A stretch of 59,933 bases of DNA from positions 1 through 59,933 of the forward strand of contig NZ_JARWQD010000148.1 of the NCBI RefSeq assembly GCF_029869545.1, in the 5' to 3' direction. Positions within the stretch are counted from its first letter, which is position 1; the number at the start of each line of letters is the position of its first letter. The position numbers and the translations under genes are program-made. The DNA comes from Nocardia wallacei. Its GTDB lineage: Bacteria; Actinomycetota; Actinomycetes; Mycobacteriales; Mycobacteriaceae. Below, one piece after another: positions 7,136 to 18,974 of this stretch. The notes beneath the pieces are model-generated. The model worked only from the letters and a program-made list of their open reading frames with translations. It had not been told where the DNA came from and did not search any database.

Positions 7136-8559
7136 CCGAGGCCGGAACCCCGACAGCGGTCACTCCCCCGGCCGGCGAACTCGCCGCCTGGCTGGCGTTC
7201 GCCGGATGTCTCATCTCGGTGTTCATGCAGATGATCGACGTGACGATCGTGAATACCGCGCTGCCCGACATCACCCGCGACCTGCACGCCTCGCAGGCGG
7301 CGCAGATGCTGATGGTGGCGGGCTTCTCGCTGGCGTTCGCCTGCACCCTGCTGATCGCCGCCCGCATCGGCGCCCTCGTCGGCCGCCGCACCATGTTCCT
7401 GGCCTCGGTGGCCGCCTTCACCGCCGCGTCGATATGGTGCGGAATATCCGACAGCGCAACCGAATTGGTGATCGCCCGGGTCGCCCAGGGGATCGCCGGG
7501 GCCGGGATGGCGGCACAGACCATCGCCATCCTCACCGCCAGCTTTCCGCGCGAGCGGCATCAGCTGGTCTTCGCGCTGTACGGGGCGACGGCGGGGTTCG
7601 CGGGCATGCTCGGCCCGATCGTGGGGGGCGTGCTCATCACGCTGAATATCGCTGGGCTGGGCTGGCATTCGATCTTCTGGATGAATGTGCCGCTCGGCCT
7701 GCTCGCCGCGGTGCTCGCCTACCGGTACCTGCATCTGGGCCGATCCCCGGAGCGCGAGCGGCTGGACGCGGGCGGGGCGGTGCTGTCCACGGTGAGCCTG
7801 TTCCTGCTGTTGTCGGCGCTGGCCGATGTGCAGCAACGGGGTTGGCGGCCAGCGCATGTCGCGATGATCGCCGCCGCGCTGGTGCTGGCGGCGGTGTTCG
7901 TGGCGCATCAGCGCCGCCGCGAGCGGGGCGGTCGCACGACGCTGGTGCGCCTGGATCTGTTCGCCGACCGCCGCTTCGCCGTCGGGTCGGTGCTGGTGAC
8001 GATCTTCTTCGGGCTGTTCACCGCGTTCGTCTTCGCCGCCTCGATTCTGCTGCAGGACGTGCTGCACTGGTCGCCGCTGCGCACCGGAATCGCGATGACG
8101 CCGTTCGCGCTCGGCGCGGGTGCCGGGGCGCTGCTGTCGCCGCTGTTCATCCACTTCTGGGGCGTTCGCGCGCTGTCGGCCGGGATCACGGTCTACGGCG
8201 GCTGCGTGACCGTCGCGGCCGGGTACCTCTACATCACCGACGGCGACGTCAGTCTCGCGCTGGCGGTGGTGCCGGTCTTCGTCGCCGGATTCGGCATCGG
8301 ATTGTTCGGGGTGCCGCTGCAGCCGCTGATGCTGGCCGGATTGGACGAGCACCGGATGGCGGAGGCGTCGGGCACGGTGCCCACCATCGAACAGGTCGGC
8401 AACGCGGTCGGCCTGGCCGTGCTCAGCACCGTGTTCTTCCGCTCGCACACGCTGGCCGGAAGTATCACCATGCTGGTGGCGATCGCGGTGGTGGCCTTCG
8501 GGCTCGGGATCCTCGCCCTGGCCCTGCCCGGACCCCCGCAGCGAGCATCGGCGCGCTGA
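7132..8559 (+). CDS. MFS transporter, DHA2 (EmrB/QacA) drug-exporter family
   Basis: About 475 residues with 12-14 predicted membrane helices and the DHA2 signature region in helix 5 (GPIVGGVLI). The first helix carries the family DVTIVNTALPDI motif near residue 40. Such proteins export drugs or natural products by proton antiport. GTG at 7132 is chosen because GGAGG lies 7 bases upstream and gives the GTGA overlap with the carrier protein stop; ATG at 7126 would sit directly against the ribosome binding site. Confidence 0.88.
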   Translation: MTEAGTPTAVTPPAGELAAWLAFAGCLISVFMQMIDVTIVNTALPDITRDLHASQAAQMLMVAGFSLAFACTLLIAARIGALVGRRTMFLASVAAFTAASIWCGISDSATELVIARVAQGIAGAGMAAQTIAILTASFPRERHQLVFALYGATAGFAGMLGPIVGGVLITLNIAGLGWHSIFWMNVPLGLLAAVLAYRYLHLGRSPERERLDAGGAVLSTVSLFLLLSALADVQQRGWRPAHVAMIAAALVLAAVFVAHQRRRERGGRTTLVRLDLFADRRFAVGSVLVTIFFGLFTAFVFAASILLQDVLHWSPLRTGIAMTPFALGAGAGALLSPLFIHFWGVRALSAGITVYGGCVTVAAGYLYITDGDVSLALAVVPVFVAGFGIGLFGVPLQPLMLAGLDEHRMAEASGTVPTIEQVGNAVGLAVLSTVFFRSHTLAGSITMLVAIAVVAFGLGILALALPGPPQRASAR

Positions 8560-8593
8560 GAGCCGTTCGGCCGCAGGGGCTTTCACACGATGA

Positions 8594-9343
8594 TCAGCCG
8601 ATGGTCGAGCCCGCGGTCATGCCGCCGTCTGCGAGGAACTCTCCCCCGGTGCAGTAGCTCGACTCCGTAGAGGCCAGGTACACGACCAAGCCGGAGACCT
8701 CCTCGGGGGTGCCCAGCCGCGTGAGGGTGTTCTCGTTCGGGTCGACGGTCACCGTGCCCGGTTGGGCGCCGATCATCGGCGTCGCGATGGCGCCCGGGTG
8801 CACGGAGTTCACGCGCACGCCGTGCGGCGCCAGTTCCAGCGCCGCGGACTTCGTGAACCCGCGCAGCCCGAACTTCGACGCCGTGTAGGCGTGCATACCG
8901 GAGACGCCCTGCATCCCGGCGGCGGAGGAGATGTTGACCACCGCCGCCGGGCGGGCCGCCACCAGCGCATCGCGCGCCGCGGTCAGGCCGAGAAACGGGC
9001 CGGTGAGATTGACCGCCAGCACCCGCTGCCACTGCTGCTCGGTGTAGCCGCCCAGCGGGCCGCCGTCGAGGATTCCGGCATTGTTGACCAGGACGTCGAG
9101 CTTGCCGAACCGGTCCACCGCGGCCGCCACCGCCGCGCGCCAGTCCTCGGCGCGGGTGACATCGAGTTCCACGAAGGCCGCGCGCTCACCCAGCTCATCC
9201 GCCAGCCGTTTACCCGCGTCGACCGCGATATCGCCCAGCACCACACGCGCACCCTCATCGATGAACGCCCGGGCGTGCGAGGCACCCATCCCCGACGCGC
9301 CCCCACTGATCAGGGCAACCCGCCCATCCAACCGTCCGGTCAT
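8594..9343 (-). CDS. SDR family oxidoreductase (hydroxysteroid dehydrogenase-like)
   Basis: A 249-residue classical short-chain dehydrogenase. It has the cofactor motif GGASGMG (about residues 14-20), the structural NNAG (near 89), and the catalytic Ser in NISSAAG with YTASK about 14 residues later. An aspartate at the end of strand 2 (LGDI) favours NAD(H). It resembles actinobacterial 3-alpha/20-beta-hydroxysteroid dehydrogenases. It lies 62 bp after the Old Yellow Enzyme gene in the same direction, with a hairpin between, so it may be the last gene of the TetR-OYE-SDR unit. Confidence 0.85.
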   Translation of the reverse strand: MTGRLDGRVALISGGASGMGASHARAFIDEGARVVLGDIAVDAGKRLADELGERAAFVELDVTRAEDWRAAVAAAVDRFGKLDVLVNNAGILDGGPLGGYTEQQWQRVLAVNLTGPFLGLTAARDALVAARPAAVVNISSAAGMQGVSGMHAYTASKFGLRGFTKSAALELAPHGVRVNSVHPGAIATPMIGAQPGTVTVDPNENTLTRLGTPEEVSGLVVYLASTESSYCTGGEFLADGGMTAGSTIG

Positions 9344-9369
9344 ACTTCTCTCCTCTCATACACCCGCTC

Positions 9370-9395
9370 CCAGAACTTCCGGCGAAGGTTTCTGG
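9370..9395 (-). terminator. Intergenic hairpin between OYE and SDR genes
   Basis: CCAGAA and TTCTGG enclose an inner CTTC/GAAG stem with a CGGC loop. There is no T tract, so it could be a weak attenuator or an RNA-processing site rather than a full terminator. Confidence 0.35.
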
Positions 9396-9405
9396 CGAAG
9401 CCTGC

Positions 9406-10611
9406 TCAGTCCGTGCCCTCGTCGGGCGGACCGATCGGTTGCGGGGTGCGGTCCGGGCGGTAGACGCAGCGGGTGCGGGTGTAGATCGTCGGCATGCACT
9501 CGTTGCAGTGGATGCAGGCCGATCGGGTGTTCGCGTCGGAACGGATGCGGTGCAACAGGTTCGGCTCGCGCAGCAGGGCCCGGCCCATCGCGACGAAATC
9601 GAAACCCTCCGCCATCGCGGTGCGCATGGTCTCCAGATTCGTGATGCCGCCCAACAGGATCAGCGGCATCGACAGCTCGCGGCGGAATTGGCGGGCCCGC
9701 TCCAGCAGATACGCCTCGCGGTACGGATACTCCTTCAGGAAGGCCCGCCCGGCCAGGCGGAAGCCCCAGCGTGCCGGTGCGGGAAGCACTTTCGCGAACT
9801 CGCGTCGCGGTGCGTCGCCGTGGAACAGCAGCATCGGATTGAGCAGTGAACTACCGGCGGTCAATTCCAGCGCGTCCAGCGCGCCGTCGGCCTCCAGCCA
9901 GGCCGCGACCTGCAGCGACTCCGGGACGGTGAGACCGCCCCGCACGCCGTCCTCCATATTCAGCTTCGCCGTCACCGCCAGCCGGTCGCCGACGGCCGCG
10001 CGGACGGCCGTGGCGATCTCGCGGGCCAGCCGCGCGCGGCGGGCCGCCGAACCGCCGTACCCGTCGGTGCGCCGGTTCAGCAGCGGGCTCAGGAACGAGC
10101 TCACCAGGTAGTTGTGGCCGAAATGTATTTCCACCGCATCGAATCCGGCCGCCTCGGCCAGGCGGGCGGCCTCCGCGTGCGCGGTCACGAGCTGCCGGAT
10201 CTCGCTCTCGTCGGGAACCCGCATGGGGCGCATGCCCAAGGGGCTGAACATCCGGCTCGGCGCGAGGGCGGGCACCCGATTGGAGGCGGCGTTCGCGACC
10301 GGGCCCGCGTGCCCGATCTGGGCGCTCGCGGCCGCGCCCTGCGCGTGCACCGCGTCGGTCAGCTTCCGCAGTCCCGCAACCGCTTCCGGCCGCATCCACA
10401 GCTGATGGCGATCCGTGCGGCCACCCGGCGCGACCGCGCAGTAGGCGACCGTCGTCAACGCCACACCGCCCGCGGCGACCTCGCGGTGGAAGGCGACCAG
10501 ATCGTCGGTGACGAGGGCGTCGGGGGTGCGGCCCTCGAAGGTGGCGGCCTTGATCACCCTGTTGCGCAACATGATCGGGCCGAGAGTGGCCGGTGCGAAG
10601 ACGTCGTTCAT
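9406..10611 (-). CDS. NADH:flavin oxidoreductase, Old Yellow Enzyme family
   Basis: A 401-residue FMN-dependent TIM-barrel ene-reductase of the NADH:flavin oxidoreductase type. Visible motifs are the N-terminal LRNRVIKAATFEG, the substrate-binding H-xx-H-like segment in EIHFGHNYL (about residue 165), the family RRTDGYGGS, and FMN-phosphate strands near LLGGITN and VAMGRALL. A C-terminal cysteine group (CIHCNEC) resembles the Fe-S ligands of the long 2,4-dienoyl-CoA reductases but without their second flavin domain. The start overlaps the TetR stop in an ATGA. Confidence 0.87.
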   Translation of the reverse strand: MNDVFAPATLGPIMLRNRVIKAATFEGRTPDALVTDDLVAFHREVAAGGVALTTVAYCAVAPGGRTDRHQLWMRPEAVAGLRKLTDAVHAQGAAASAQIGHAGPVANAASNRVPALAPSRMFSPLGMRPMRVPDESEIRQLVTAHAEAARLAEAAGFDAVEIHFGHNYLVSSFLSPLLNRRTDGYGGSAARRARLAREIATAVRAAVGDRLAVTAKLNMEDGVRGGLTVPESLQVAAWLEADGALDALELTAGSSLLNPMLLFHGDAPRREFAKVLPAPARWGFRLAGRAFLKEYPYREAYLLERARQFRRELSMPLILLGGITNLETMRTAMAEGFDFVAMGRALLREPNLLHRIRSDANTRSACIHCNECMPTIYTRTRCVYRPDRTPQPIGPPDEGTD

Positions 10612-11225
10612 CGGTCGCCTCCGGGCGGTGCGGTCAGCCCGGCCACCACGAATTCGCGGAGCGCGGCGACGGATTCGCGCGACAGCACCCGCTCCGCGCC
10701 GCCGAACCGCGTGATGATCAGGTCGAACGCCAGCATCCACCGGCGCCCGCTGTCGGCGGCGTCGAGGCCCGGCAGCAGACCCGTCCACGAGTCGATCCGG
10801 AACCAGGGCTGCCGCCAGGCGCCGCTGTGGCGACCCAGGAAGTACCGGGCCAGCAGCCGCAGGTGCAGGCGCCCCACGGGGTCGGCGGACAGCTCGACGA
10901 ACGGTTCGATCACCGCCTCGACCAGTTCGGGAACCGATGCCCGCGCCGTGGCCAGGGCCGACAGCCGATCGGCCCACAGCGGCCCCAGCCGGTCCTCGAG
11001 CAGGGCCGACACCAGCGCGTCCTTGGAGCCGAAGTGATAGTGCACGGCGGCTGGATTCGCCTGTGCCGCAGCACATATGGCACGGATAGACACATCGTCG
11101 TACCGCTCGGTCAGCAGCAGCCGCTCGGCGGCGGCCAGCAGCCGCTCCCGAGTACCCACCGCGCCGTGCTCACCCACGGCTGCGCTCCGTGGGGCGCGCG
11201 CCGGGTCGCCGATTCGCTCGCTCAT
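10608..11225 (-). CDS. TetR family transcriptional regulator
   Basis: A 205-residue TetR protein with a canonical helix-turn-helix (RERLLAAAERLLL, then ANPAAVHYHFGSKDALVSALL). The C-terminal domain resembles the TetR_C_36/CecR-like type. It is first in a co-directional unit with the OYE-family reductase (4-bp overlap) and probably the SDR. Overlapping dyads lie 24-49 bp upstream, between it and the divergent gene at 11355, consistent with autoregulation and control of both directions. Confidence 0.87.
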   Translation of the reverse strand: MSERIGDPARAPRSAAVGEHGAVGTRERLLAAAERLLLTERYDDVSIRAICAAAQANPAAVHYHFGSKDALVSALLEDRLGPLWADRLSALATARASVPELVEAVIEPFVELSADPVGRLHLRLLARYFLGRHSGAWRQPWFRIDSWTGLLPGLDAADSGRRWMLAFDLIITRFGGAERVLSRESVAALREFVVAGLTAPPGGDR

Positions 11226-11248
11226 GCCAGCCAGTGAACCACACTTTC

Positions 11249-11274
11249 AAACAATGTTTCAATCATTGATTGAA
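11249..11274. promoter_or_regulatory. Overlapping inverted repeats, putative TetR operator
   Basis: TTCAATCATTGATTGAA (11258-11274) is a perfect 8+1+8 palindrome. It overlaps a smaller 5+1+5 dyad AAACAATGTTT (11249-11259). Both are AT-rich in a GC-rich genome and lie just upstream of the TetR start. Confidence 0.65.
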
Positions 11275-11354
11275 CGAGCCTCCGTCATCACGGGCGCGAA
11301 GCCTTACCTCGCAGGTAATCGCCTCCACGCGCCGCCCACGGCAAGCTCGTACCC

Positions 11355-11762
11355 ATGGCAGAAGAACAGGCAGTGCGACAACATGCGGGCGCCGATCACG
11401 GTCTGGCCGCGGCCCTGCGGGTGCTGGCGGTGGGGCGCATCGTGCTGGGGGTCGGTTCGCTGGCCGCGCCGCGCGGGCTCGGCCGTCTGTTCGGGATGCG
11501 GCTCGCGCCCGAATCCGTCTATCTCACACGCATTTTCGGGGCCCGGGCGCTGGCGCTCGGGCTGGGATATCTGACCGCCTCGGACGGCGACCGCCGCCGC
11601 TGGCAGCGCCTGGCCCTGATGGTCGACTTCCTCGACACCGCACACGGGACGGCGCATCTCGCCCGCGGGGATGTGCCGCGCAGCGCGGCGGCACCGCTGG
11701 TCGCCATGACCGGAAGCTACCTGGCGATCGGCGCGGCCCGCCTCGCGCGCGATCTGCGCTGA
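11355..11762 (+). CDS. Small membrane-associated protein (DUF4267-like)
   Basis: A 135-residue protein with three or four moderately hydrophobic segments (VLAVGRIVLGVGSLAAP, ARALALGLGYLTA, LVAMTGSYLAIGAARLA) and an RLFG turn, matching the general look of DUF4267-type membrane proteins. No catalytic motif is visible. It is divergent from the TetR-OYE-SDR unit across the double dyad, so it may share that control. Confidence 0.6.
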   Translation: MAEEQAVRQHAGADHGLAAALRVLAVGRIVLGVGSLAAPRGLGRLFGMRLAPESVYLTRIFGARALALGLGYLTASDGDRRRWQRLALMVDFLDTAHGTAHLARGDVPRSAAAPLVAMTGSYLAIGAARLARDLR

Positions 11763-11932
11763 CCCGCCGCCGCGACGTCCGCGCTCCGGCCGTTTGCCGG
11801 GCCACCGCACACCGTCGCATCCGCACCGCATATCGTTGGCCCCGCAAGGCGGCGGATGCCGGAGGAAACCCCAGTTCACCTGGACAAACGACCGGTTCCG
11901 CCGCGCAGCTGTCGATCATGAGGAGGATCCGA

Positions 11933-12166
11933 ATGCGATTCGTCAAGACCGGCGCCGTGGCCCTGGCCTTCGCCGGCGCGGCCGTCCTGGGGTCGGGCGT
12001 GGCCCACGCCGACCAGACCATCACCGTCACCGCCGAACTGCTCGGCTGCTCCGTCCAGAACCAGGTCGGCGTCGACGCGCTGGCCAATGTCCAGCCCGGC
12101 GAGTCCGTCACCGTCTCCAACGAGGTCGTCGCCGACCTGAAGGCCAAGGGCTGCCTGCCCGAATAG
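11933..12166 (+). CDS. Small secreted protein with one disulfide
   Basis: A 77-residue exported protein. A signal peptide ends at AHA near residue 25 and leaves a mature chain of about 52 residues starting DQTITV. The mature part has exactly two cysteines (LGC and KGC), which could form a disulfide. AGGAGG lies 7 bases before the ATG, a strong site. The family is not recognised; similar short exported proteins are common in Nocardia. It is convergent with glpK. Confidence 0.72.
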   Translation: MRFVKTGAVALAFAGAAVLGSGVAHADQTITVTAELLGCSVQNQVGVDALANVQPGESVTVSNEVVADLKAKGCLPE

Positions 12167-12208
12167 CGTGACTCCGCGGCAGGTCCGGTGCTGCCGGGCC
12201 TGCCGCGC

Positions 12209-13741
12209 TCAGCGCGGGCGACCGCCCGCGTGGGCGTCGCGCGTCGAGCGCATCCACCCGAAGGTCAGCTCCACCGCGCGCCGCCAGTTCTCGTACTCTC
12301 GCTCGCGGTGCCCGGGGTCCATGCGCGGCACCCACTGCGCCGCCACCCGCCAATTCCCGCGCAGCCCTTGCAGATCCGGCCAGTAGCCGACGGCGAGGCC
12401 CGCCGCGTACGCCGCGCCCAGCGACACCGTCTCGGAGACGAAGGGCCGCATCACCGGCACGTCGAGCACGTCGGCGACGATCTGCATCAGCAGGTTGTCC
12501 GAGGTCATGCCGCCGTCGACGCGCAGCGCCCGCGCCTGCAGCCCGGAGTCGGCGTTCATCGCGTCGACCACCTCGCGGGTCTGCCAGGCCGTCGCCTCCA
12601 GCACCGCGCGCGCGATGTGGCCCTTGGTGACATACGAGGTCAGCCCGATGAGCAGGCCGCGCGCATCGCTGCGCCAGTGCGGCGCGTACAGCCCGGAGAA
12701 CGCGGGCACGAGGTAGCACCCGCCGTTGTCTTCCACTGTGCGCGCGAGGGTTTCGATCTCCGGCGCGGACCCGACCAGCCCGATGTTGTCGCGCACCCAC
12801 TGCACCAGCGAGCCGGTCATCGCGACCGGCCCCTCCAGCGCGTACACCGGCTCGTCCCCGACCTGGTAGCCGATGGTGGTGAGCAGCCCGTGCTCGGACT
12901 GCACCAATTCGCCGCCGGTGTTCATCATCAGGAACGCGCCGGTGCCATAGGTGCACTTGGTTTCCCCACGGGCGAAACAGGTCTGGCCGAACAGCGCGGC
13001 ATGCTGGTCACCCAGCGCGGCCGCGATCGGCAGGCCCGGCACCAGGCTGCGGATGCTGCCGAACGAGGCCGTCGACGACTGGATGCGCGGCAGCACGGCC
13101 GCGGGAATTCCGAAGAACCGCAACAGTTCCGGATCCCAGGTGCGGGTGGCCAGATTCATCAGCAGGGTGCGGCTGGCGTTGGTGACGTCGGTGACGTGCA
13201 GCCCGCCGTCGACACCGCCGGTGAGATTCCAGACCAGCCAGCTCTCCATGGTCCCGAACAGCACGTCGCCGCGCTCGGCCCGCTCCCGCAGCCCCGGCAC
13301 GGTATCGAGTAACCACCGTAATCGGGGCGCGGCGAAATACGTGGCCAGCGGCAGGCCGCACAGCTCACGGATCCGCTGCGCGCCCGGCGCGTCCTCGAAC
13401 TCGCGGACCAGCTCCTCGGTGCGCACGTCCTGCCAGACGATGGCGCGGCCGACGGGCACACCCGTGCGGCGATCCCACACCACCGTGGTCTCGCGCTGGT
13501 TCGCAATCCCCACCGCCGCAATCTGTTCCGCGCCGACGCCGGAGTCCCGCAGCACCTGCGGCAGGATGCGCTCCAGATTGCGCCAGATCTCGAGGGCGTC
13601 CTGCTCCACCCAGCCCGGCCGCGGATAGTGCTGCCGATGCTCGCGCTGCGCCACCCCGGCCAGCCGCGCGCGGTGATCGAACAGGATGCACCGGGTGGAC
13701 GTGGTGCCCTGGTCGATGGCCAGAACGTATCGCTGCGTCAT
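12209..13741 (-). CDS. glpK: Glycerol kinase (first copy)
   Basis: A 510-residue FGGY-family kinase that phosphorylates glycerol with ATP. It has the N-terminal phosphate-binding DQGTTSTR (about residue 9), the substrate segment [18 protein letters not shown], and the C-terminal [18 protein letters not shown] signature. It lies about 100 bp downstream of the IclR regulator in the same direction and so may be co-transcribed. A second full glycerol kinase lies at 15703 in the divergent operon, and the two are clearly diverged paralogues. The ATG at 13741 is chosen by family alignment. Confidence 0.9.
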   Translation of the reverse strand: MTQRYVLAIDQGTTSTRCILFDHRARLAGVAQREHRQHYPRPGWVEQDALEIWRNLERILPQVLRDSGVGAEQIAAVGIANQRETTVVWDRRTGVPVGRAIVWQDVRTEELVREFEDAPGAQRIRELCGLPLATYFAAPRLRWLLDTVPGLRERAERGDVLFGTMESWLVWNLTGGVDGGLHVTDVTNASRTLLMNLATRTWDPELLRFFGIPAAVLPRIQSSTASFGSIRSLVPGLPIAAALGDQHAALFGQTCFARGETKCTYGTGAFLMMNTGGELVQSEHGLLTTIGYQVGDEPVYALEGPVAMTGSLVQWVRDNIGLVGSAPEIETLARTVEDNGGCYLVPAFSGLYAPHWRSDARGLLIGLTSYVTKGHIARAVLEATAWQTREVVDAMNADSGLQARALRVDGGMTSDNLLMQIVADVLDVPVMRPFVSETVSLGAAYAAGLAVGYWPDLQGLRGNWRVAAQWVPRMDPGHREREYENWRRAVELTFGWMRSTRDAHAGGRPR

Positions 13742-13844
13742 CCGTGGCCGCTTCCTGTCGGGTATTCGCTTCGGGGACAGGGAGATTGCAACACGCCGAT
13801 CGCGCGAAACCGGCGAAACGGCGGAAATCTCGTGTATCCCACGG

Positions 13845-14609
13845 TCATTGCGCACCGAGCTCCCGCGATACCGCCCGCGCCGCATCGCGCACCTGCCGCA
13901 CCGGCGTCGCCCGGAACCGCAGCCGCGCGTCACAGATCCGGTCGACGGGCCCCATGATGCCGACGGCGCCGACCACCAGCCCGCCCCGCGCCCGGATCGG
14001 CGCCGCGACACCCGCGACGCCCGAACGGAACTCCTCGACCTCCCCCGCCCAGCCGTCCTGCCGCACCCGCGCCAGCTCCCGATCCAGCGCCGCCCGGTCC
14101 ACCACGGTCCGGTGGGTCCGCGCGCTCAGCTCGCCGCCGCGCGCCCGCGCCGCCAGGTCCGCGTCGTAGGCCAGCAGCACCTTGCCCAGCGCGGTCGCGT
14201 GCGCGGGCAGCCGCTCCCCGACCTCGAGCGCCTGCTCGGTGTTGTCGGGGCGGAAGACGTGGTGCACTACCACGACACCGCCGTCGTCCCCGGCGCGCGC
14301 CGCGATCCGCACCGCCTCGCCGGTCCGGGCGGCCAGCGCATCGGCCCAGTTGATCGCCCGCGACCGCAGCTCGTTCGGGTCGAGATACCCGGTGCCGACC
14401 TGCCCCATCGCCGCACCCAGCCGATACTTGCCGCTACCGGCGTCCTGCACGACGAATCCGACCCCCTGCAGGGTGCGCAGGATGCCGTGCGCGGTCGGCT
14501 TGGCCAGCCCCAGCGCGGCGGCGATATCGCCCACGCCGAGGCGGCCGGAGCGGGCGAGCAGTCGCAGCACGGCCGCCGCGCGCTCGATCGACTGAATCGG
14601 ACCCGGCAT
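13845..14609 (-). CDS. IclR family regulator, probable glycerol operon regulator
   Basis: A 254-residue IclR protein with an N-terminal winged helix ([16 protein letters not shown], then [14 protein letters not shown]) and a C-terminal effector domain (ALGKVLLAY, then [10 protein letters not shown]). In Streptomyces the IclR-type GylR controls gylCAB (glycerol facilitator, kinase, dehydrogenase). The same role is inferred here because this gene is divergent from glpF-glpK-glpD and followed by another glpK. Two matching 15-bp sites lie in the divergent gap. Confidence 0.88.
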   Translation of the reverse strand: MPGPIQSIERAAAVLRLLARSGRLGVGDIAAALGLAKPTAHGILRTLQGVGFVVQDAGSGKYRLGAAMGQVGTGYLDPNELRSRAINWADALAARTGEAVRIAARAGDDGGVVVVHHVFRPDNTEQALEVGERLPAHATALGKVLLAYDADLAARARGGELSARTHRTVVDRAALDRELARVRQDGWAGEVEEFRSGVAGVAAPIRARGGLVVGAVGIMGPVDRICDARLRFRATPVRQVRDAARAVSRELGAQ

Positions 14610-14636
14610 GCACGCAACCTAACTCGCCACCACGCC

Positions 14637-14651
14637 GTCGACGATGTCGAA
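14637..14651. promoter_or_regulatory. Putative IclR/GylR operator, regulator-proximal
   Basis: GTCGACGATGTCGAA matches the perfect dyad at 14760 at 12 of 15 positions and lies 28 bp upstream of the IclR start. Confidence 0.55.
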
Positions 14652-14759
14652 CACGCGCGCCGCCCGCCGACACCTACTCCGCACGCGGTGTGACCTGGGC
14701 CATATTCCTCCCGACCGCCGTAGAGTAGCGATCGGCAAGATCATGCTCCACCCTCGCGG

Positions 14760-14774
14760 TTCGACATTGTCGAA
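14760..14774. promoter_or_regulatory. Putative IclR/GylR operator, glpF-proximal
   Basis: TTCGACATTGTCGAA is a perfect 7+1+7 inverted repeat located 88 bp upstream of the glpF start. It is the strongest dyad in the divergent region. Confidence 0.6.
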
Positions 14775-14862
14775 TGACCCCTATGTCCGGGTCGAAACCG
14801 CGACCGTACCGTCACATTCAGGACGGCCGCACCAGTGGCCGATGTCAGACGGAGGCTCAACG

Positions 14863-15645
14863 GTGAACTTCGGCGAGATCTTTCTCAGCGAGGCCCTCGG
14901 CACGGGGGTACTGATCATTCTGGGTGCCGGTGTGGTCGCCAACGTCCTGCTGGCCGAGACCAAGGGCTTCGACGGCGGCTGGCTGCTGATCAACTTCGGG
15001 TGGGGGCTCGGTGTTTTCGGCGGCGTGTACGTCGCCTACAAGACCGGCGGCCACCTCAACCCGGCCGTCACGGTCGGGATCCTGTCCAGCGGCGCGGACG
15101 AGTACGCGCCCGGGGTCGCCGTCGACTTCGGCACTACCATCGCCTATCTGGCCGGGCAGATGCTCGGCGCGTTCGTGGGCGCGTGCATCGTGTACGTGGC
15201 CTACAAGAAGCACTTCGACGCCGAACCCGACGGCGCGAAGAAGCTCGGCGTGTTCTCCACCGCACCCGAAATCCGTTCCTACGGCTGGAATCTCGCCACC
15301 GAGGTGATCGCGACCTTCGTCCTGGTGCTGGTCATCATCGGCATCGGCAAGACCCCGACCGGACTCGGCCCGCTCGCCGCGGCGCTGCTGGTCGTGGGCA
15401 TCGGCGCCTCGCTGGGCGGCCCGACCGGATACGCGATCAACCCGGCGCGCGACCTGGGCCCGCGGCTGGCACACGCCGTCCTGCCCGTGCAGAGCACGGC
15501 ACCGGCCCGCGTTCCCGCCGGTGGGGGATCCGGCGAGGCCGCTCCGCAGCCCAAGAACAACGACTGGGCCTACGCCTGGGTGCCGGTGCTCGGCCCGCTG
15601 GTCGGCGGCGCGCTCGCGGGCCTGGTGTCCGCCATGGTCTTCTGA
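14863..15645 (+). CDS. glpF: Glycerol uptake facilitator (MIP/aquaporin family)
   Basis: A 260-residue aquaglyceroporin with six membrane helices and the two pore motifs, GGHLNPAVT (about residue 65) and NPARDLGPRL (about 195). The aspartate after the second NPAR is the hallmark of glycerol-conducting members. GTG at 14863 is preferred over ATG at 14842 because GGAGG precedes it by 7-8 bases. It is followed by glpK and glpD. Confidence 0.9.
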   Translation: MNFGEIFLSEALGTGVLIILGAGVVANVLLAETKGFDGGWLLINFGWGLGVFGGVYVAYKTGGHLNPAVTVGILSSGADEYAPGVAVDFGTTIAYLAGQMLGAFVGACIVYVAYKKHFDAEPDGAKKLGVFSTAPEIRSYGWNLATEVIATFVLVLVIIGIGKTPTGLGPLAAALLVVGIGASLGGPTGYAINPARDLGPRLAHAVLPVQSTAPARVPAGGGSGEAAPQPKNNDWAYAWVPVLGPLVGGALAGLVSAMVF

Positions 15646-15702
15646 CGCACGGTCCCTGCGAACCACCCTCTCCCCCATCACTTTTCCCGAAAGGAACCCG
15701 CG

Positions 15703-17223
15703 ATGACCCGGTATGTCGGAGCCGTCGACCAGGGCACCACCAGCACCCGCTTCATGGTGTTCGACCACGGCGGCAACGAGGTCACCCGCTGGCAGCTGGA
15801 ACACGAGCAGATCCTGCCGCGCGCCGGCTGGGTCGAACACAACCCGGCCGAGATCTGGGAGCGCACCAGCACCGTCATCAAAACCGCACTGGCGAAGGCG
15901 GATCTGACCGCCGAGGACCTGGCCGCGGTCGGCGTCACCAATCAGCGCGAGACCACCATCGTGTGGAACAAGCGCACCGGACGCCCCTACTACAACGCCA
16001 TCGTGTGGCAGGACACCCGCACCGACCGCATCGTCACCGAGCTGGAACGCGCCGGGCACGCCGACACCATCCGGCACAAGACCGGCCTGCCGCCCGCCAC
16101 CTACTTCTCCGGCGGCAAGCTGAAGTGGATTCTCGACAACGTCCCCGGCGTGCGCGAGGCCGCCGAACGCGGCGACGCGCTGTTCGGCACCGCCGACACC
16201 TGGGTGCTGTGGAATCTCACCGGCGGTGCCCGCGGCGGCCACCACGTCACCGATGTCACCAACGCCAGCCGCACCATGCTGATGAACCTGGAGACCCTCG
16301 ACTGGGACGACGAACTGCTGGAGCTGTTCGGCGTGCCGCGCGCGATGCTCCCGCAGATCGAGCCGTCGGTGAATCCGGGCCTGTTCGGCACCACCACCGC
16401 CGACGGCCCGTTCCAGGCGGAGATTCCGGTGGCGGGCGTCGTCGGCGACCAGCAGGCCGCCACCGTCGGGCAGCTGTGCTTCCGGCCGGGCGAGGCCAAG
16501 AACACCTACGGCACCGGAAACTTCCTGCTGCTCAACACCGGTGAGGAGATCGTGCGCTCGCAGCACGGCCTGCTGACCACCGTCGCCTACCAGTTCGGCA
16601 CGGAACGGCCGGTGTACGCGCTGGAGGGGTCGATCGCGGTGACCGGGTCGGCGATTCAGTGGCTGCGCGACCAGCTGGGCATCATTTCCGGTGCGGCACA
16701 GAGCGAATCGCTGGCCCGGCAGGTCTCCGACAACGGCGGGGTCTATTTCGTGCCCGCGTTCTCCGGGCTGTTCGCGCCGTACTGGCGCTCGGACGCGCGC
16801 GGCGTCATCGTCGGCCTGTCCCGCTACAGCAACAACGCCCACCTGGCCCGCGCCGCGCTGGAGGCCATCTGCTATCAGACCCGCGATGTCGTGGAGGCCA
16901 TGCAGGCCGACTCCGGGGTGGAGCTGGATGTGCTGCGCGTCGACGGCGGCGTCACCGCCAACGAGCTGTGCATGCAGCTGCAGGCCGATTTCCTGGGCGT
17001 GCCGGTGTCGCGGCCGGTGGTCGCCGAGACCACCGCGCTCGGCGCCGCCTACGCCGCCGGGCTCGCGGTCGGATTCTGGAAGGACACCGACGAACTGGCA
17101 CAGAACTGGCAGGAGTCCAAGCGCTGGACCCCCACCTGGACCGACGAGCAGCGCGAGCGTGGCTACGCCCGCTGGAAGAAAGCAGTGTCGCGCACCCTCG
17201 ACTGGGTCGACGTCGACGAGTGA
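15703..17223 (+). CDS. glpK: Glycerol kinase (second copy)
   Basis: A 506-residue FGGY kinase with [10 protein letters not shown] (residue 8 on), NQRETTIVW, and the C-terminal [14 protein letters not shown] signature. It sits between glpF and glpD in a standard glycerol operon, with a GAAAGGA ribosome binding site. It is the likely main catabolic kinase, whereas the copy at 12209 lies behind the regulator. Confidence 0.93.
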   Translation: MTRYVGAVDQGTTSTRFMVFDHGGNEVTRWQLEHEQILPRAGWVEHNPAEIWERTSTVIKTALAKADLTAEDLAAVGVTNQRETTIVWNKRTGRPYYNAIVWQDTRTDRIVTELERAGHADTIRHKTGLPPATYFSGGKLKWILDNVPGVREAAERGDALFGTADTWVLWNLTGGARGGHHVTDVTNASRTMLMNLETLDWDDELLELFGVPRAMLPQIEPSVNPGLFGTTTADGPFQAEIPVAGVVGDQQAATVGQLCFRPGEAKNTYGTGNFLLLNTGEEIVRSQHGLLTTVAYQFGTERPVYALEGSIAVTGSAIQWLRDQLGIISGAAQSESLARQVSDNGGVYFVPAFSGLFAPYWRSDARGVIVGLSRYSNNAHLARAALEAICYQTRDVVEAMQADSGVELDVLRVDGGVTANELCMQLQADFLGVPVSRPVVAETTALGAAYAAGLAVGFWKDTDELAQNWQESKRWTPTWTDEQRERGYARWKKAVSRTLDWVDVDE

Positions 17224-17255
17224 CCCATCACCGCATACGAGAGAGAAATACTGCA

Positions 17256-18932
<1,677 letters not shown>

Positions 18933-18974
18933 GCCACGGCCGTCCCCGGCGACATCGCCCGGACGACATCACCC

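Noticed and set aside
11270..11930. Long frame upstream of the small secreted protein read as one large protein
   Set aside because: The upstream part is an Arg-rich shadow of the gene at 11355; the signal peptide and ribosome binding site place the start at 11933.
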